Source: Lingula anatina (lineage: Eukaryota > Brachiopoda > Lingulata > Lingulida > Lingulidae). From it: a stretch of 45,855 bases of DNA. Numbering within the stretch: the first letter of the stretch is position 1; each line of letters opens with the position of its first letter. This document shows positions 36,601-45,855 of the stretch, piece after piece. The notes below the pieces were generated by a model. It was not told where the DNA came from. It saw nothing but the letters and a program-made list of their open reading frames with translations, and searched no databases. The stretch lies in NCBI RefSeq assembly GCF_001039355.2, contig NW_019776040.1, positions 1 through 45,855 on the forward strand. The letters are read 5' to 3'. A program made the translations under genes and the position numbers.

Positions 36601-39600
36601 CCTAGAATCAAGCAATTAAATGTTTTTTTTCTCAGTTTAAATACGATGCGCTGTACAACTAGACTTCACCTAAGCGCCCGAGCCTTGGCTGCGCTTTCAA
36701 TAGTGATGACGAACTAATGCTTCAGAGTTCTTTTAAATGCCTCCGATAATAAAGATATGCGAAAGAGACTCGTTATTTTTTATATATATTAAATCAAAAT
36801 AGCCAGTAGACTCGTATACAGCTTTCAAGAGTGTGGACAGGTGCGTAGGCCCACGTCTTCACAATATTACATGTATATATGCAAGCTGTGGTGATATCAC
36901 CTCATTTACCGGCAGTATCAATTCATTGCGATTTTTATGTCTTGTTTGAAGGATGTCTCAAGAGATTTTTGAAATGATAAAATGAAAAGATTCCATGCAT
37001 TGTTTGACTTGTACCTACTGTGTATACAAGAAAAACTGACACGCAGATTGTTCGTCGGTGAACTGATTAAATCGTTTGGTACCTGATAAGGCATCAGGTG
37101 TTACTTGTTCAAGTGTTCGGTAAGGGGGGCGGCCACAACTACGACCTTTCCTCTGTAATTAAAACCTTCTAATTTATAAGTGTGAAATAGGTGAGACAGG
37201 AATTCTCGACTCTTTCCCAGACGATAATTAAAGTTTACCGTGTCTTACTCTAGTATATGCACAAAATTTACGACAGGTAAAAAATGTCAGACTTTCGGTC
37301 TGACAAGTATGAAAATTTTGTCAAACTGAAACAAAACCGTCAGGCAAAAACAAAATTATAGCAATAGGCCAAATTATTTTATTTTTAAATGTTTTCATGC
37401 GTATTTTCATCGTTTTCAATCAAAGACAATAAAATCATTCAAATAAAGTGTTTTCCACACATTTCATACTTTTTAACTATCTAAGACAGAGCTAAATATA
37501 CGTAGGCCTACTTTAATACTAAGCATATTTGTATTACTTTAAAAATACTGTACGTTGTTTTATTATTTTTATTATCCATTTTGTCTTTACCATACATGTA
37601 TTATGCACGTGTAGCTTACAGAAAGGCTTTTCTGCATTAACAATATATGCCCATTGAATTTTCAAATTCTCTTGTCATTGAGTTCAGAAATAAATAACTT
37701 TTTATTTTGCCGGTAACGCGTTCAACAAGGGCCGATGTACATTATTCTTCATATGTCTCTGTTGATCTTGATAATATGAGCCCCATTTGTACAAATCAGT
37801 GATGCGTATACGGGACGGGATACATAATAATAAAAAATTTTATTTACGTCTCATGTTAAAAAATAGAACCCACCCTACTAAGGGTTATGAGAGACTAAAA
37901 CCTGTGTTAGGCCTTCTACATTTAAAATGATCACTTATCAATAAAACACACACAAAAAGGATATTACATACAAAACTTTTCAAACCTTCTCTTTGTTGTT
38001 ACACAAAAAGTCGTGAAAGTTCTTGAATTTTTTGTAAGTAGAATCCCCGTGTAAAACTTCACAGCTTTTACTTTCTTTTTCCATAATCTCATGCTTAAAG
38101 TCTTTTCTTTCTTTTTAGACCCCTATTCTTCATTTTTTTCTTCAGAACTTTGTTTTTTTATCGCATTGTATACCCCCGAGTTCTAGTTCGTTATATCCGT
38201 TGATTTACTAAGCATTTCTGTTTTTTTTTTAAAGCACCGTTGATCTCCTAATATTATAGTTTTTCTTCCCGCCTTCCCGCCTTCGAAATGTTCAGCGCAA
38301 ACGCGGTGCCCTGCTTTTGATCCAAACCTGCTATATTTTCCTTTCTTTCTACCATATTTTTCATTCTAACGGGTTTGTTGGGAACTTATTATACCTCATG
38401 TGTCAATCTCGCTAACTGTTATTGTAGCAGCGGGACAAAAAGCACGTAAACTCAGCCATGGTTTTTAGCACCGCTGAAAGTGTTTCGACATAGCAGGGCT
38501 CCCCTACCCACAATGCAATTTCCATTTCCGGAAAAGATGAAAAAGGTTAATATACCCTGTGCAAACTTCTATCCCCTTCATACTATTTGTATTTTTCTTT
38601 ACTAGAAATTAGTTATCAGAAGGTTTTTATGTAAAGAAAAATAGTAACTTAGTGACTGAAAGAGAAGTTAAATCCAACTGGTGACATAAATCCCTGGTAG
38701 TTACATATAATTGACAAATTTATTATTAAAACCACAGTTTGTGACACAACCAACTTCTACTTGATTTGATAATTTTGTTTATATACAGAAAAAATATCAG
38801 TTGTAATTCTGTTTAAACACATTTAGTAAAAATGACTCATACTTTTTATACTCACAGGAGGCCAGAGATGCTAACTGGGCAGTGATAGGGACTTGTACTA
38901 CTGGTATTGGTCAAGTTGAGGAACAGCTTGTGTCTGACCAGCAGCATATGCCTCTACATGAATTTACCCTTGATAAAAATACTGTTATTATCATGGGTAA
39001 TTTTAATGGATTAACTTTATAATTGTTTTCTAGTTAAACTTATGTTATACTATATTGAAAATACTTGTGATGAGCATAAAAAAGAAGTTGAAGCAAAAAT
39101 TACCTCTGTAATGAATTGTTAAACTTCTTTAGGTACATAGCTAGAATGTGGCATTAATTTCTGTGTGATATGTTATAATATTTGCAATATAACTAGATAA
39201 TTTGTAATTTTAAACCATTTGTTAAAAAGAAGATATATACATTTTAGGTAATGAGGCCAAAGGCTTACCTGAAGATGTTGAAAAACTTTGTACCACAATT
39301 CTCAGTGTTCCACCAGGCAAAGAGCTAAATCCATTGGTTGATTCTCTTAATGTTTCAGTGGTTACAGGTAATTTCTTCCTGATTTCTTGAAGAATTTATT
39401 TTTTTATATTTAATCATTAAATTTTCATATTTATGACATTTTAAAACTTTCAATAGAGAAAGCGATTTTAGTATACACTAAGTAAGTAAACATGCTTAGG
39501 TACATGTTTTTATAATTGCTCTAGTTAGAAAGTTAAAAGGGATGCAGTTATCAGCATATGTTTCTTATTTAGAAACTGTAATGAAAGAATTACAAGTTTG

Positions 39601-39836
39601 CACCACATCAACCAGGATGTGAATTTTGTCAAGGCTTTAATTGCTCTTTTCCATTGGACATGTTACAAATCAAATTTGTTAATAGTCTATGGCATTTTTT
39701 TTTAAATTGTGGCATCAGAACATATTTATTGAATAATGAGGTATTTTGGCACGTTCATATATAATCTCAAAAAAATATTTTTCTTATAGGAATAATCCTC
39801 TACACCATTATGCAGTCAAGGTTGAAAATGGCCTGA
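30645..39836 (+). CDS. MRM1: Mitochondrial rRNA 2'-O-methyltransferase 1 (SPOUT/TrmH family)
   Basis: Eleven exons: 30645-31058, 33165-33358, 33844-33921, 34398-34554, 34919-34977, 35274-35325, 35594-35670, 35957-36050, 38858-38996, 39248-39367, 39790-39836 (TGA); 1431 nt, 476 aa. The first ~45 residues lack acids and contain Arg and hydroxyl residues, as in a mitochondrial presequence. A charged, poorly conserved region runs to ~200. The SpoU substrate-binding domain starts at RGTCLFGLYPVLLAL. The SPOUT motifs are DTMNMGGIIRTAYYLG (319-334, motif 1), IIMGNEAKGLP (419-429, motif 2) and SLNVSVVTGIIL (454-465, motif 3), which form the trefoil-knot SAM site and dimer interface. KLTPTASKTSAG also fits MRM1. 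The family methylates a ribose in the peptidyl-transferase P loop of mitochondrial large-subunit rRNA. Motif 1 has Thr where Pro is usual (DPxN). Introns 1 and 8 are large and full of repeats. Confidence 0.92.
31063..31122. repeat. (ATT)n microsatellite followed by T run
   Basis: About 14 ATT units, then a T-rich run, directly after the MRM1 exon 1 donor. Confidence 0.95.
31494..31879 (+). mobile_element. TTAA-flanked MITE, copy C (diverged), in MRM1 intron 1
   Basis: Starts TTAAAGGGATGACACCC and ends near gaagagttgttatccct. Shares ordered blocks with copies A, B and D (caaagttagt, ataatctctta, gacaagc.cagat, tctcatatgaagagtt). The central palindrome is disrupted (ctcttaatggattat). Confidence 0.75.
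31942..32110. mobile_element. TIR element (MITE-like), ~170 bp, in MRM1 intron 1
   Basis: Starts CAGGGGTGGATCCAG and ends CTAAATCCGCCCCTG, so the ends are inverted repeats. No transposase; the minus open frame across it (31918-32199) is incidental. A related end occurs near 7257. Confidence 0.7.
32229..32361. mobile_element. TIR element (MITE-like), ~130 bp, in MRM1 intron 1
   Basis: Left end ACTAGTCCAAGGGTCAAATG and right end (reverse complement ACTAGTCTGAGGGTCAAATA) are imperfect inverted repeats extending to a shared ACCCACT block. Confidence 0.65.
33619..33665. repeat. Poly(T) tract of 47
   Basis: Uninterrupted T run in MRM1 intron 2; the exact length is unreliable in any assembly. Confidence 0.95.
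33943..34153. mobile_element. GC-richer TIR element in MRM1 intron 3
   Basis: Left CTCATAGATTAGATCGACCT and right (reverse complement) CTCACAACTTTTAGATCGATC are imperfect inverted ends. The interior is clearly GC-richer than the surrounding intron. Exact edges uncertain. Confidence 0.55.
36151..36370 (+). repeat. 220 bp perfect direct duplicate, left copy
   Basis: Identical over all 220 bases, by reading, to 38550-38769. Ends at the single N (36371). Confidence 0.92.
36371..36371. other. Assembly gap (single N)
   Basis: One N exactly between the left 220 bp duplicate and the first base of the TIR element. Confidence 0.99.
36372..38548. mobile_element. 2.18 kb TIR DNA transposon, probably non-autonomous, in MRM1 intron 8
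   Basis: Perfect 25 bp terminal inverted repeats: AACCTTTTTCATCTTTTCCG continuing GAAAT at 36372-36396, and the reverse complement at 38524-38548. No open frame of 60 codons or more inside. The only ORF with a little structure is a 52-codon one at 36461-36619. The superfamily is not recognised. Confidence 0.85.
38550..38769 (+). repeat. 220 bp perfect direct duplicate, right copy
   Basis: Identical to 36151-36370. Continues into unique MRM1 intron sequence, so this is probably the true genomic copy. Confidence 0.92.
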
Positions 39837-40091
39837 TAAGAAGTGTGAGGGATTAAGCTTTACTATCAGAAATGGCATCAGCATTTTAATCTTTCTTTAA
39901 GGGATCGTGATACTGAAAGCTCCTTTCCAATTTACACAGCAGTGATTTCAAAATGAAAATTATTGACTGCTGAATTAAGTCTTTATTTTCAATGAGTCAT
40001 ACCTCGTAAATGCAGTTAACTTGCAGTTACCAAAAATAGACTTATAAATATATCACCACATAATTCAAACAACTGTGCTTGTGAAGTGATC

Positions 40092-40097
40092 AATAAA
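40092..40097 (+). terminator. MRM1: Candidate poly(A) signal for MRM1
   Basis: AATAAA about 255 nt after the TGA at 39834-39836. Confidence 0.45.
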
Positions 40098-40254
40098 TAT
40101 TTGATTTAGAAAGCTTTTGATTGGGTGTCACAAGACATATATTTACGTTTTACAGGTGTAATTAAGACAGGACATAATAATTTGATATTTCAGAGTCTCA
40201 TTTAGTTCCACTATATCAGTTGTTGCATTTCCTCTGCTCTGATATTTAAAATTG

Positions 40255-40678
40255 TTATACATAAATGAAATAGTCAACAAGGATCATAGTGCTAAATAAG
40301 GCATAGCCCAAGAGCCCAATATAAACAATGTTTTGCCATTCTTGCGTCAACGCCCAGTCCTGTGCTTGCTTCGGCAGGACAACGCCCATGCCCATACAGC
40401 CAAGATACATGTAGCACAGGTGTGTTTGCAGCATTAGCTCGCACATCCATTCTCTTCAGTGGTCAGCGTTTAGACCAAACATGTCTCACATTGAGAATGC
40501 CTAGGACGAACTGGGCAGACGACTTCATAACCGCCAGCCACAGTCTTCCTTCGTCATAGAGTTGAGAGCTGCACTGGTGGAAGAAAAGAGAATGCCCCAG
40601 GTCCGCATTCGAGGTCTTGTACAGTCCGTGCATGAGAAGTAGGTTACTGGCCTGTATTGCAGCCAGGGGAAGCCGCAC
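40255..40678 (-). pseudogene. Possible membrane-protein gene remnant
   Basis: Two minus-strand open frames in different frames, 40678-40463 and 40446-40255, lie end to end. The first has a helical, somewhat hydrophobic stretch (AAIQASNLLLMHGLY). The second ends in a strong hydrophobic segment (IVYIGLLGYALFSTMILVDY). GC content is higher than in the flanks. A stop and frame change at ~40460, with no plausible intron, suggest a broken gene or retrocopy fragment. Family not recognised; it could also be chance coding potential in a repeat. Confidence 0.35.
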
Positions 40679-41159
40679 ACATTACTGAGCAATAAACTAC
40701 CATTTAAGCAACCATTTAAATCATAGATACTAAAAAATTGCGTTTTTTTTTTTCTTTCTTTTTTTTTAAATTTTATTATTATTATTATTTCTTTTGCTTG
40801 TTTATATTCCTTTTGAAATTAAATATTTGCTTTATGACCTACTTATCACGTACAATACACCATTGTTTTACAAGGCAATCAAAATATAGAAGGTGGGGAA
40901 AAAACAGTTGATATGTAGATTTTGGTAACTAAAACATAATTGGTGCATTATTTCACTTCTTTCCTGACAAAACCAGAAGAAAGCCTTTCAAGAAAATGAC
41001 CTGGCATCAATTAGACAGGCGTGCTGACAGTTGTGATTAAATAGGCGTTGATGTATAGCTGCTCATGACATGTGAACGAGGTCTGTTTGAAATCGATATC
41101 AGTTTTTACCTCAAATTTAAACGCTGCTGTTACATCACAAGCTCAAATTCGCCCCGATA

Positions 41160-41502
41160 TGTTATTGATGCCATTGATACGAGAAATCTGTATTTCACAA
41201 TAAAAACATTGTGAGTGACTCATAAAAATATAATATATTCTGTTTTCCCACAAAAAGGGCTGTTATAGCTATTATGCTGATATCTGAGCTTGTCTTTAGA
41301 CCACGTGACCTCCATTGATGGCTATACTCTGTTAAAATCTCTTAAGAGATTTTAACAAAAAACCAAACTTTTTAGAAAAAAACCAGGGACTAACTTTGAA
41401 TGTAAAAATGGAATCATTAACCATTGGTTAGTATGGGAAAATTGTTGTTTACTCCAGGAAAATTCATTTTTTGGCCGAAACGAAGAGTTATTATCACTTT
41501 AA
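41160..41502 (-). mobile_element. TTAA-flanked MITE, copy D (reverse orientation)
   Basis: Reverse complement of the family. The end at 41499-41502 is intact TTAA after cgaagagttattatcact; the other end is degraded around 41160-41180. Shares the 26 bp central palindrome exactly with copy B, plus the ggtcacgtgg block that copy A lacks. Confidence 0.82.
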
Positions 41503-41636
41503 TAATCATATAACGTGACAATATTCATTTTCCGCATTATCTAGGTGGATGATTAAAGTCCTAATTATCTTACTAGTACTGAAACCCGTTATACCTGGAG
41601 CCTGGGCCCGGTGGCACCAACGGGTCGTAGGCCTAA

Positions 41637-41673
41637 CCATGGACATAATGAGAGAATCTCATTATGTCCATGG
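41637..41673. repeat. Perfect 17 bp inverted repeat (hairpin)
   Basis: CCATGGACATAATGAGA, a 3-base spacer (GAA), then the exact reverse complement. Placed just inside the left end of the TIR element. Confidence 0.93.
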
Positions 41674-41749
41674 CCTAACTAACTCGGGTGTAGCAGTTAT
41701 TCACGATCAGGGAAAGTAAGCCTGGCGCACGGACGCCAAGCGTTGCGGT

Positions 41750-42575
41750 AGATAAGATAAGAGTTTATTTAGCCAATTATAAAAATCGGAAATCATTTTC
41801 CTTTTGGAGCAATATACAGAGTAAAATAATAAAATAATACTATAAATTAAGAATTTAGTTTTGAGATCAAATTAAAATGCGTCACTGCACTTGGATAAAA
41901 GCTGTTTAAAAAGCGTTTACTGCCTTTAAAAGTTAAAAGTCTACTGTTGCTTGGTAAAAAAGTAAAAAGAGATGATGCAGGATGGAAACAGTCTTTCATG
42001 GTGTTGACAATTCTTTTCTCCATTCTGTCTTTAAAAATATCATCCAGCTTGGGGAGATCCTGCCAAATAATCCTGCTTGCAGTTTTTACAACGTTTGTTA
42101 ATTTCTTCCTTTCTTCCCCAGCTGTTCCGCTATACCATATTATAATTCCGTACGCTAGAATGCTTTCAATTACACACGGTAACACACCTGTAAAAATTGA
42201 CTAAAATAGGCACGCTATCAGTAAAAGTTCTCAATGATCTTAGAAAAATACAGTCTTTGACGTGCCTTCTTTACACCAAGGAGTCTGTTATAACTCCTTG
42301 TTTACACTCTTTGCGGTGTTATCCTTTCAATTCAATTTACTGTTAAGGTGTATACCAAGTAGTTTAAATTCCTCTACTCTACTAACTTCAACATTACCAA
42401 TGGTGAGTGGTACCTTTACATTCTGATTCCTTCTAAAATCCACTATCATTTCTTTGGTTTTAGCTACATGTACGTTCAAGATAAGTTCATTACTCTCGCA
42501 CCAGCTTAACACCGACTCAACAGATTCTCTGTATGTACTCTCGTCATTATCAGTAACTTGCCCCAACAACAGTCG
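41750..42575 (-). mobile_element. 5'-truncated non-LTR retrotransposon (LINE), reverse-transcriptase C-terminal part
   Basis: The minus-strand frame 42569-42327 reads GQVTDNDES, VLSWCESNELILNV, KTKEMIVDFRR, VEEFKLLGIHLNSKLN, and 42185-41847 reads IESILAYGIIIWYSG, VVKTASRIIWQDLP, FTFLPSNSRL, the typical thumb/connection end of CR1/Rex-like LINE reverse transcriptases. The sequence between is degenerate and frame-shifted. The 5' break is near the catalytic FADD region. The 3' end runs into a TTATC-rich tail (plus strand gataagataag at about 41752), as expected for such LINEs. Inactive fossil. Confidence 0.82.
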
Positions 42576-42622
42576 TATCCGAGCAAATTTGCGCCCCGTT
42601 GGTGCAACCGGACCCTGGGCCT

Positions 42623-45600
42623 TAGGTTAGGGGAAGGCCGCATGTGTATGGAACGCCATTCTCGCAAAAGTCTTGTTGGCATAGTGTATTTAAACCTACT
42701 CGCGCTTTCTATATTACACGGGGGCTGATTACACATGCCATTAGATCCACGCATTGCTGGATCCGTGCACCGATAGGTCACTAATCGGTTGATTAATCTC
42801 ACAAATCATACCTATATTTCGATAAATACGCTAGCTGATAGATCTTCGCGCCGAGAGATCCCTGCAACAAGGAATCCCGAATTCGCTGAACGCCTCTGAA
42901 AATCGGACTAAATTAAAAACGCCGTACGTACGTCAGGACAACGTCGAATGAAGTACCCATGCAGTATAGGGCCTGCTGGCTTTTTTTTTTTTTTTTCTTT
43001 TTTTTTTGGGGGGGGGGGAATAAAGCACAACAACGGCATTAGGTCGATTTAAATTTCAAAACTGAAATCCGATTAATAAGATGGCTTGGATGTATCCTCT
43101 GATATCAGGGGGCTTCCATATACAAAAATAAAGTAGGCCCTATGCCATGCAACATTTTGTAACGGCTAGCCTATTAGCGCACCCTGTAGTCAGAGAGTGA
43201 ATTAGATGGTATGTAACAGATATATTATCTTAATGACAAATTTTCAGTATTGAACCGTCGCAATCTCGGATTTGGCGAGCGTAACATTAAAATTATTACA
43301 AAACCATCCCCTCGTTAAGGCTACTACCGGGACATTACCGTAGGACATCTTAATTTTAACGTTAGGCCTATATTCATTTGATTTAAATATGGTTTGAGGT
43401 AATATTTTTTAAAATTGTTGAAAAGATCCATTTCATATTCATTCTTGTTTGACACCAGACATACGGTCTAGATTTAAATGAATCTTCATTTCCTGAACCA
43501 GTTTTTCCTTCGACTTGACTGCATGGCCAGGACCCGCTGAAATAACTGCTTTCATCGACCGATTGACATGTCTGGTCTGTAAGCCTATGCGTCCATGGGG
43601 TTATTACGGGCCTCACAAACAATAACTGCCCCTAGGAACCATAATTTTGGGAGTACAAAAGACTCGAGCTAACGTTAAATTAAGTATCCCAACGTAAAAT
43701 TAGCACAGCCATGGTCCACACAAAATTTTGTATTTAAAGTTTGCGGGTTCTATCGCTTTGTTCGTGGCTGCTCATTTTACGTTGGGCTTCTGAAATTCGT
43801 GGCTCGAGTCGTTTATATGGGCATATGTGTTCACAAATTATAAGCTCGAATCGCTAACGTTTAATCCGTTTAATCCTGTATTTACCCGTAGTAGGAAACG
43901 TGATAACGTTAGGTAAGCTAGCCCCAACCTAGATTATCGCGATTTAGACCCACGCTATAAACCCTAACCTTCACTAATCTGTCACACAGACCCTCAGCTT
44001 TGTCACACTTTTCAGTTTTAAACGTTTCAGTGATTGTTTGCGGTCGCAAATACCTAGAAACCGCTCAGTGCTTGATAGCTTTGAGTTGGGACTGTCTTGA
44101 AGCAAATTTAATATTGACCTCAAAAGTGACCTCAAATGGGATGATGTCAGACGAGTCCACTATGGAGGGGTGTACTCGGTCATTGTCTTATACTTCTGAG
44201 AGTTGTGGCTGTGTCATTTTATGTTTAGATCAGTGTAAACCTCACTTTATGACTTTAAGGTGTATTAAATCTTAGAAAACTTTGAAACTGTTGTAAAAAT
44301 CAGATTTTTTCGAAAATATATACGTAAAAATGACAAGCTGTTTTCCAATAAAAATAGCACAACCTACCTAAAGCAGTTGCTATATCAAAACTGCAATACA
44401 GCGACTCACAATTTGTAAATCGTATCCCGATTTTTGAAGGTAAGATAACACGCTGATAATCATATATGGGTAAAATGAGTTTTACTTAATATTCTGTTTA
44501 GAAGCCAATTTGTATATTGAGCAGTATCGGCATTTTTGATCGATTCCCTTACCTTGAGCCCGCCTTATGCATACACTGTACTGTAACTAACCCAAGTCAA
44601 AGAGAACTGACACTGCTCAGCCGGTTTACCTCAGTGGGGTTAGTGGGTAAGAATCTCAGTGTTTGTTGTTTTATTTTTGTGTGAACATCAACCAGGAATG
44701 TACTCTCTGTGAATAGTAGGTTCCAGAATCGACTAAATGATATAAAATAATATACATGTAATTATGAAAAGTCCCAGAAGATTTGATGCAGTATGCCACT
44801 CACTTGTCATACATATGTCTTTGATTTGCAGTGCTTTTCTATATTCACTCTATGTTCAAATAAATTAGTTTGTCAATCAACTGGACACTTTTCTAATGTT
44901 TTTATGAGATATTTATTTAAGACTTGATGCAAATAATGGTAATTCCAGAGATGAACATCACAAAATCAGAAAGTAAATGTCAAAATGATTCATTTGAATA
45001 GCAGTTTGTAGGGCATGATGCTCAAGTTAAATGCCAATGGTGGTCCAAATAACAGCTTGTAAAACTGTGCAATGTATTTTTGACCATTTATTCATTTTTA
45101 TGAATATGTAAGTACCAGGTACCATAAAATCCTCCATTTTTAATGGTGTTCTCCTACTGGGTAGGTTTGGTAACAGTGCCTGTTATTTTCCATCTGTGGT
45201 TTCCAATTTTGTCAGCTAGACTATCTTGATGGTTTGTGTGATGGGGAGGAGGGAATGATTATTTGCTGCTTTATATTAAATGAAAAACAGTTACTGGCCA
45301 ATACATTTTTCATGGGAAGTATGTAACATGTAAATACATATACGTAAGGTCTGTTTCTAATACGGAGTTTAGTTGGTGGTCTCCCCTATTTCACATGGAA
45401 GCTGTCATGGGAAACACAGTGTCTATTGGTAAAAACGAACAGATGTTGCATTTCTAAAGGGTAATTGGTGAGCAGCATTTCAAATTTATGCAACATGTGG
45501 GGAGAGATGTTCTGAATTCTCGATTTCATGTACCTAGATTGTTTCCAAACATCATTGCAGATTTGTCTATTAAGTAAATGTGATAGAGTTCAGTTTTAAA

Positions 45601-45855
45601 AAGCATTTGGTTACAAGGTTTAGTAATTTGCTTTTCAAACAAGTGCAGTGAAGAACCATTTATTTATCCTATCGCCTGTTTTGCTTACAGTGAAGAGGAA
45701 CTCTAACCAACTATGGACCCATTCCTTGTTAGCACATGCCATTTCCATCAACACCTTTTTCAAAACGAACAAATAAATAACAGAAACTGAGAGAAAAAAA
45801 GGAACGAACTGAAAAAAAAAATCTTGTGTGTTACTCATCTATATCAGATATGTAG
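42623..45855. other. Intergenic region, no gene supported
   Basis: Contains a T-then-G homopolymer (about 42980-43019) and CpG-richer sequence to about 44000 with repeated 'taacgtta' words. Open frames at 43383-43622, 44000-44275 and 45635-45838 lack domains and splice context. Distal regulatory DNA or old repeats are possible; nothing specific is seen. Confidence 0.45.
42980..43019. repeat. T-rich then G homopolymer tract
   Basis: A run of T (one interrupting C), then a run of G. Low complexity. Confidence 0.93.

Larger units (their letters stand above)
39837..41159. other. MRM1 3' UTR and downstream intergenic sequence
   Basis: AT-rich, with the poly(A) candidate at 40092, the GC-richer remnant at 40255-40678 and a T/A-rich low-complexity stretch at 40742-40790. 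No gene model supported. Confidence 0.5.
41600..42622. mobile_element. TIR element interrupted by a LINE fragment
   Basis: Left end GCCTGGGCCCGGTGGCACCA continuing ACGGG (41600-41624); the right end near 42594-42622 reads, reverse complemented, GGCCCAGGGTCCGGTTGCAC continuing CAACGGGG. The inverted similarity is about 20 of 25. Internal sequence next to the left end includes the hairpin at 41637-41673. The middle is occupied by LINE reverse-transcriptase sequence. Confidence 0.6.

Noticed and set aside
43383-45838. Several 67-91 aa open frames on both strands
   Set aside because: No domains, no consistent splice signals, and composition like the flanks.

Overview
This is animal nuclear DNA. 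It is AT-rich, with genes split by many GT-AG introns, dispersed terminal-inverted-repeat (TIR) elements, homopolymer runs and two assembly gaps (N at 13272-13285 and at 36371). Gene content and linkage (RPL24 beside CEP97, DHRS11 near MRM1) suggest an invertebrate deuterostome such as a hemichordate. That placement is an inference; a mollusc, annelid or lancelet cannot be excluded. All exon models below were built by hand from splice signals, reading phase and remembered family patterns.

Layout. (1) 44-4364 (+): 3' part of an unrecognised gene, a helical domain followed by an acidic then basic, SP/TP-rich tail. (2) 5113-6818 (-): a complete secreted group III-like phospholipase A2 whose calcium loop and catalytic dyad are both altered. 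(3) 7618-11110 (+): DHRS11-type short-chain dehydrogenase with two alternative catalytic exons. (4) 13373-14880 (-): ribosomal protein L24 (eL24). (5) 15042-26959 (+): a 23-exon CEP97 (LRR, IQ) carrying an extra fibronectin type III domain. Its start codon lies 161 bp from that of RPL24. (6) 28670-30048 (-): CCDC28A/B family. (7) 30645-39836 (+): MRM1, a mitochondrial SPOUT rRNA 2'-O-methyltransferase, head to head with CCDC28. (8) 39837-45855: mostly repeats, a nested LINE fragment, a possible membrane-protein remnant, and no convincing gene.

The genes are not one pathway. They are mostly housekeeping genes in divergent pairs that probably share promoters (RPL24/CEP97, CCDC28/MRM1). The most notable signals are the DHRS11 exon pair, where only inclusion of exactly one exon keeps the frame; the apparent PLA2 pseudoenzyme; the CEP97-FN3 architecture; a four-copy TTAA-flanked MITE family with a covarying central palindrome; and a 2.2 kb TIR element whose 220 bp duplicated flank looks like a heterozygous insertion mis-assembled at an N.
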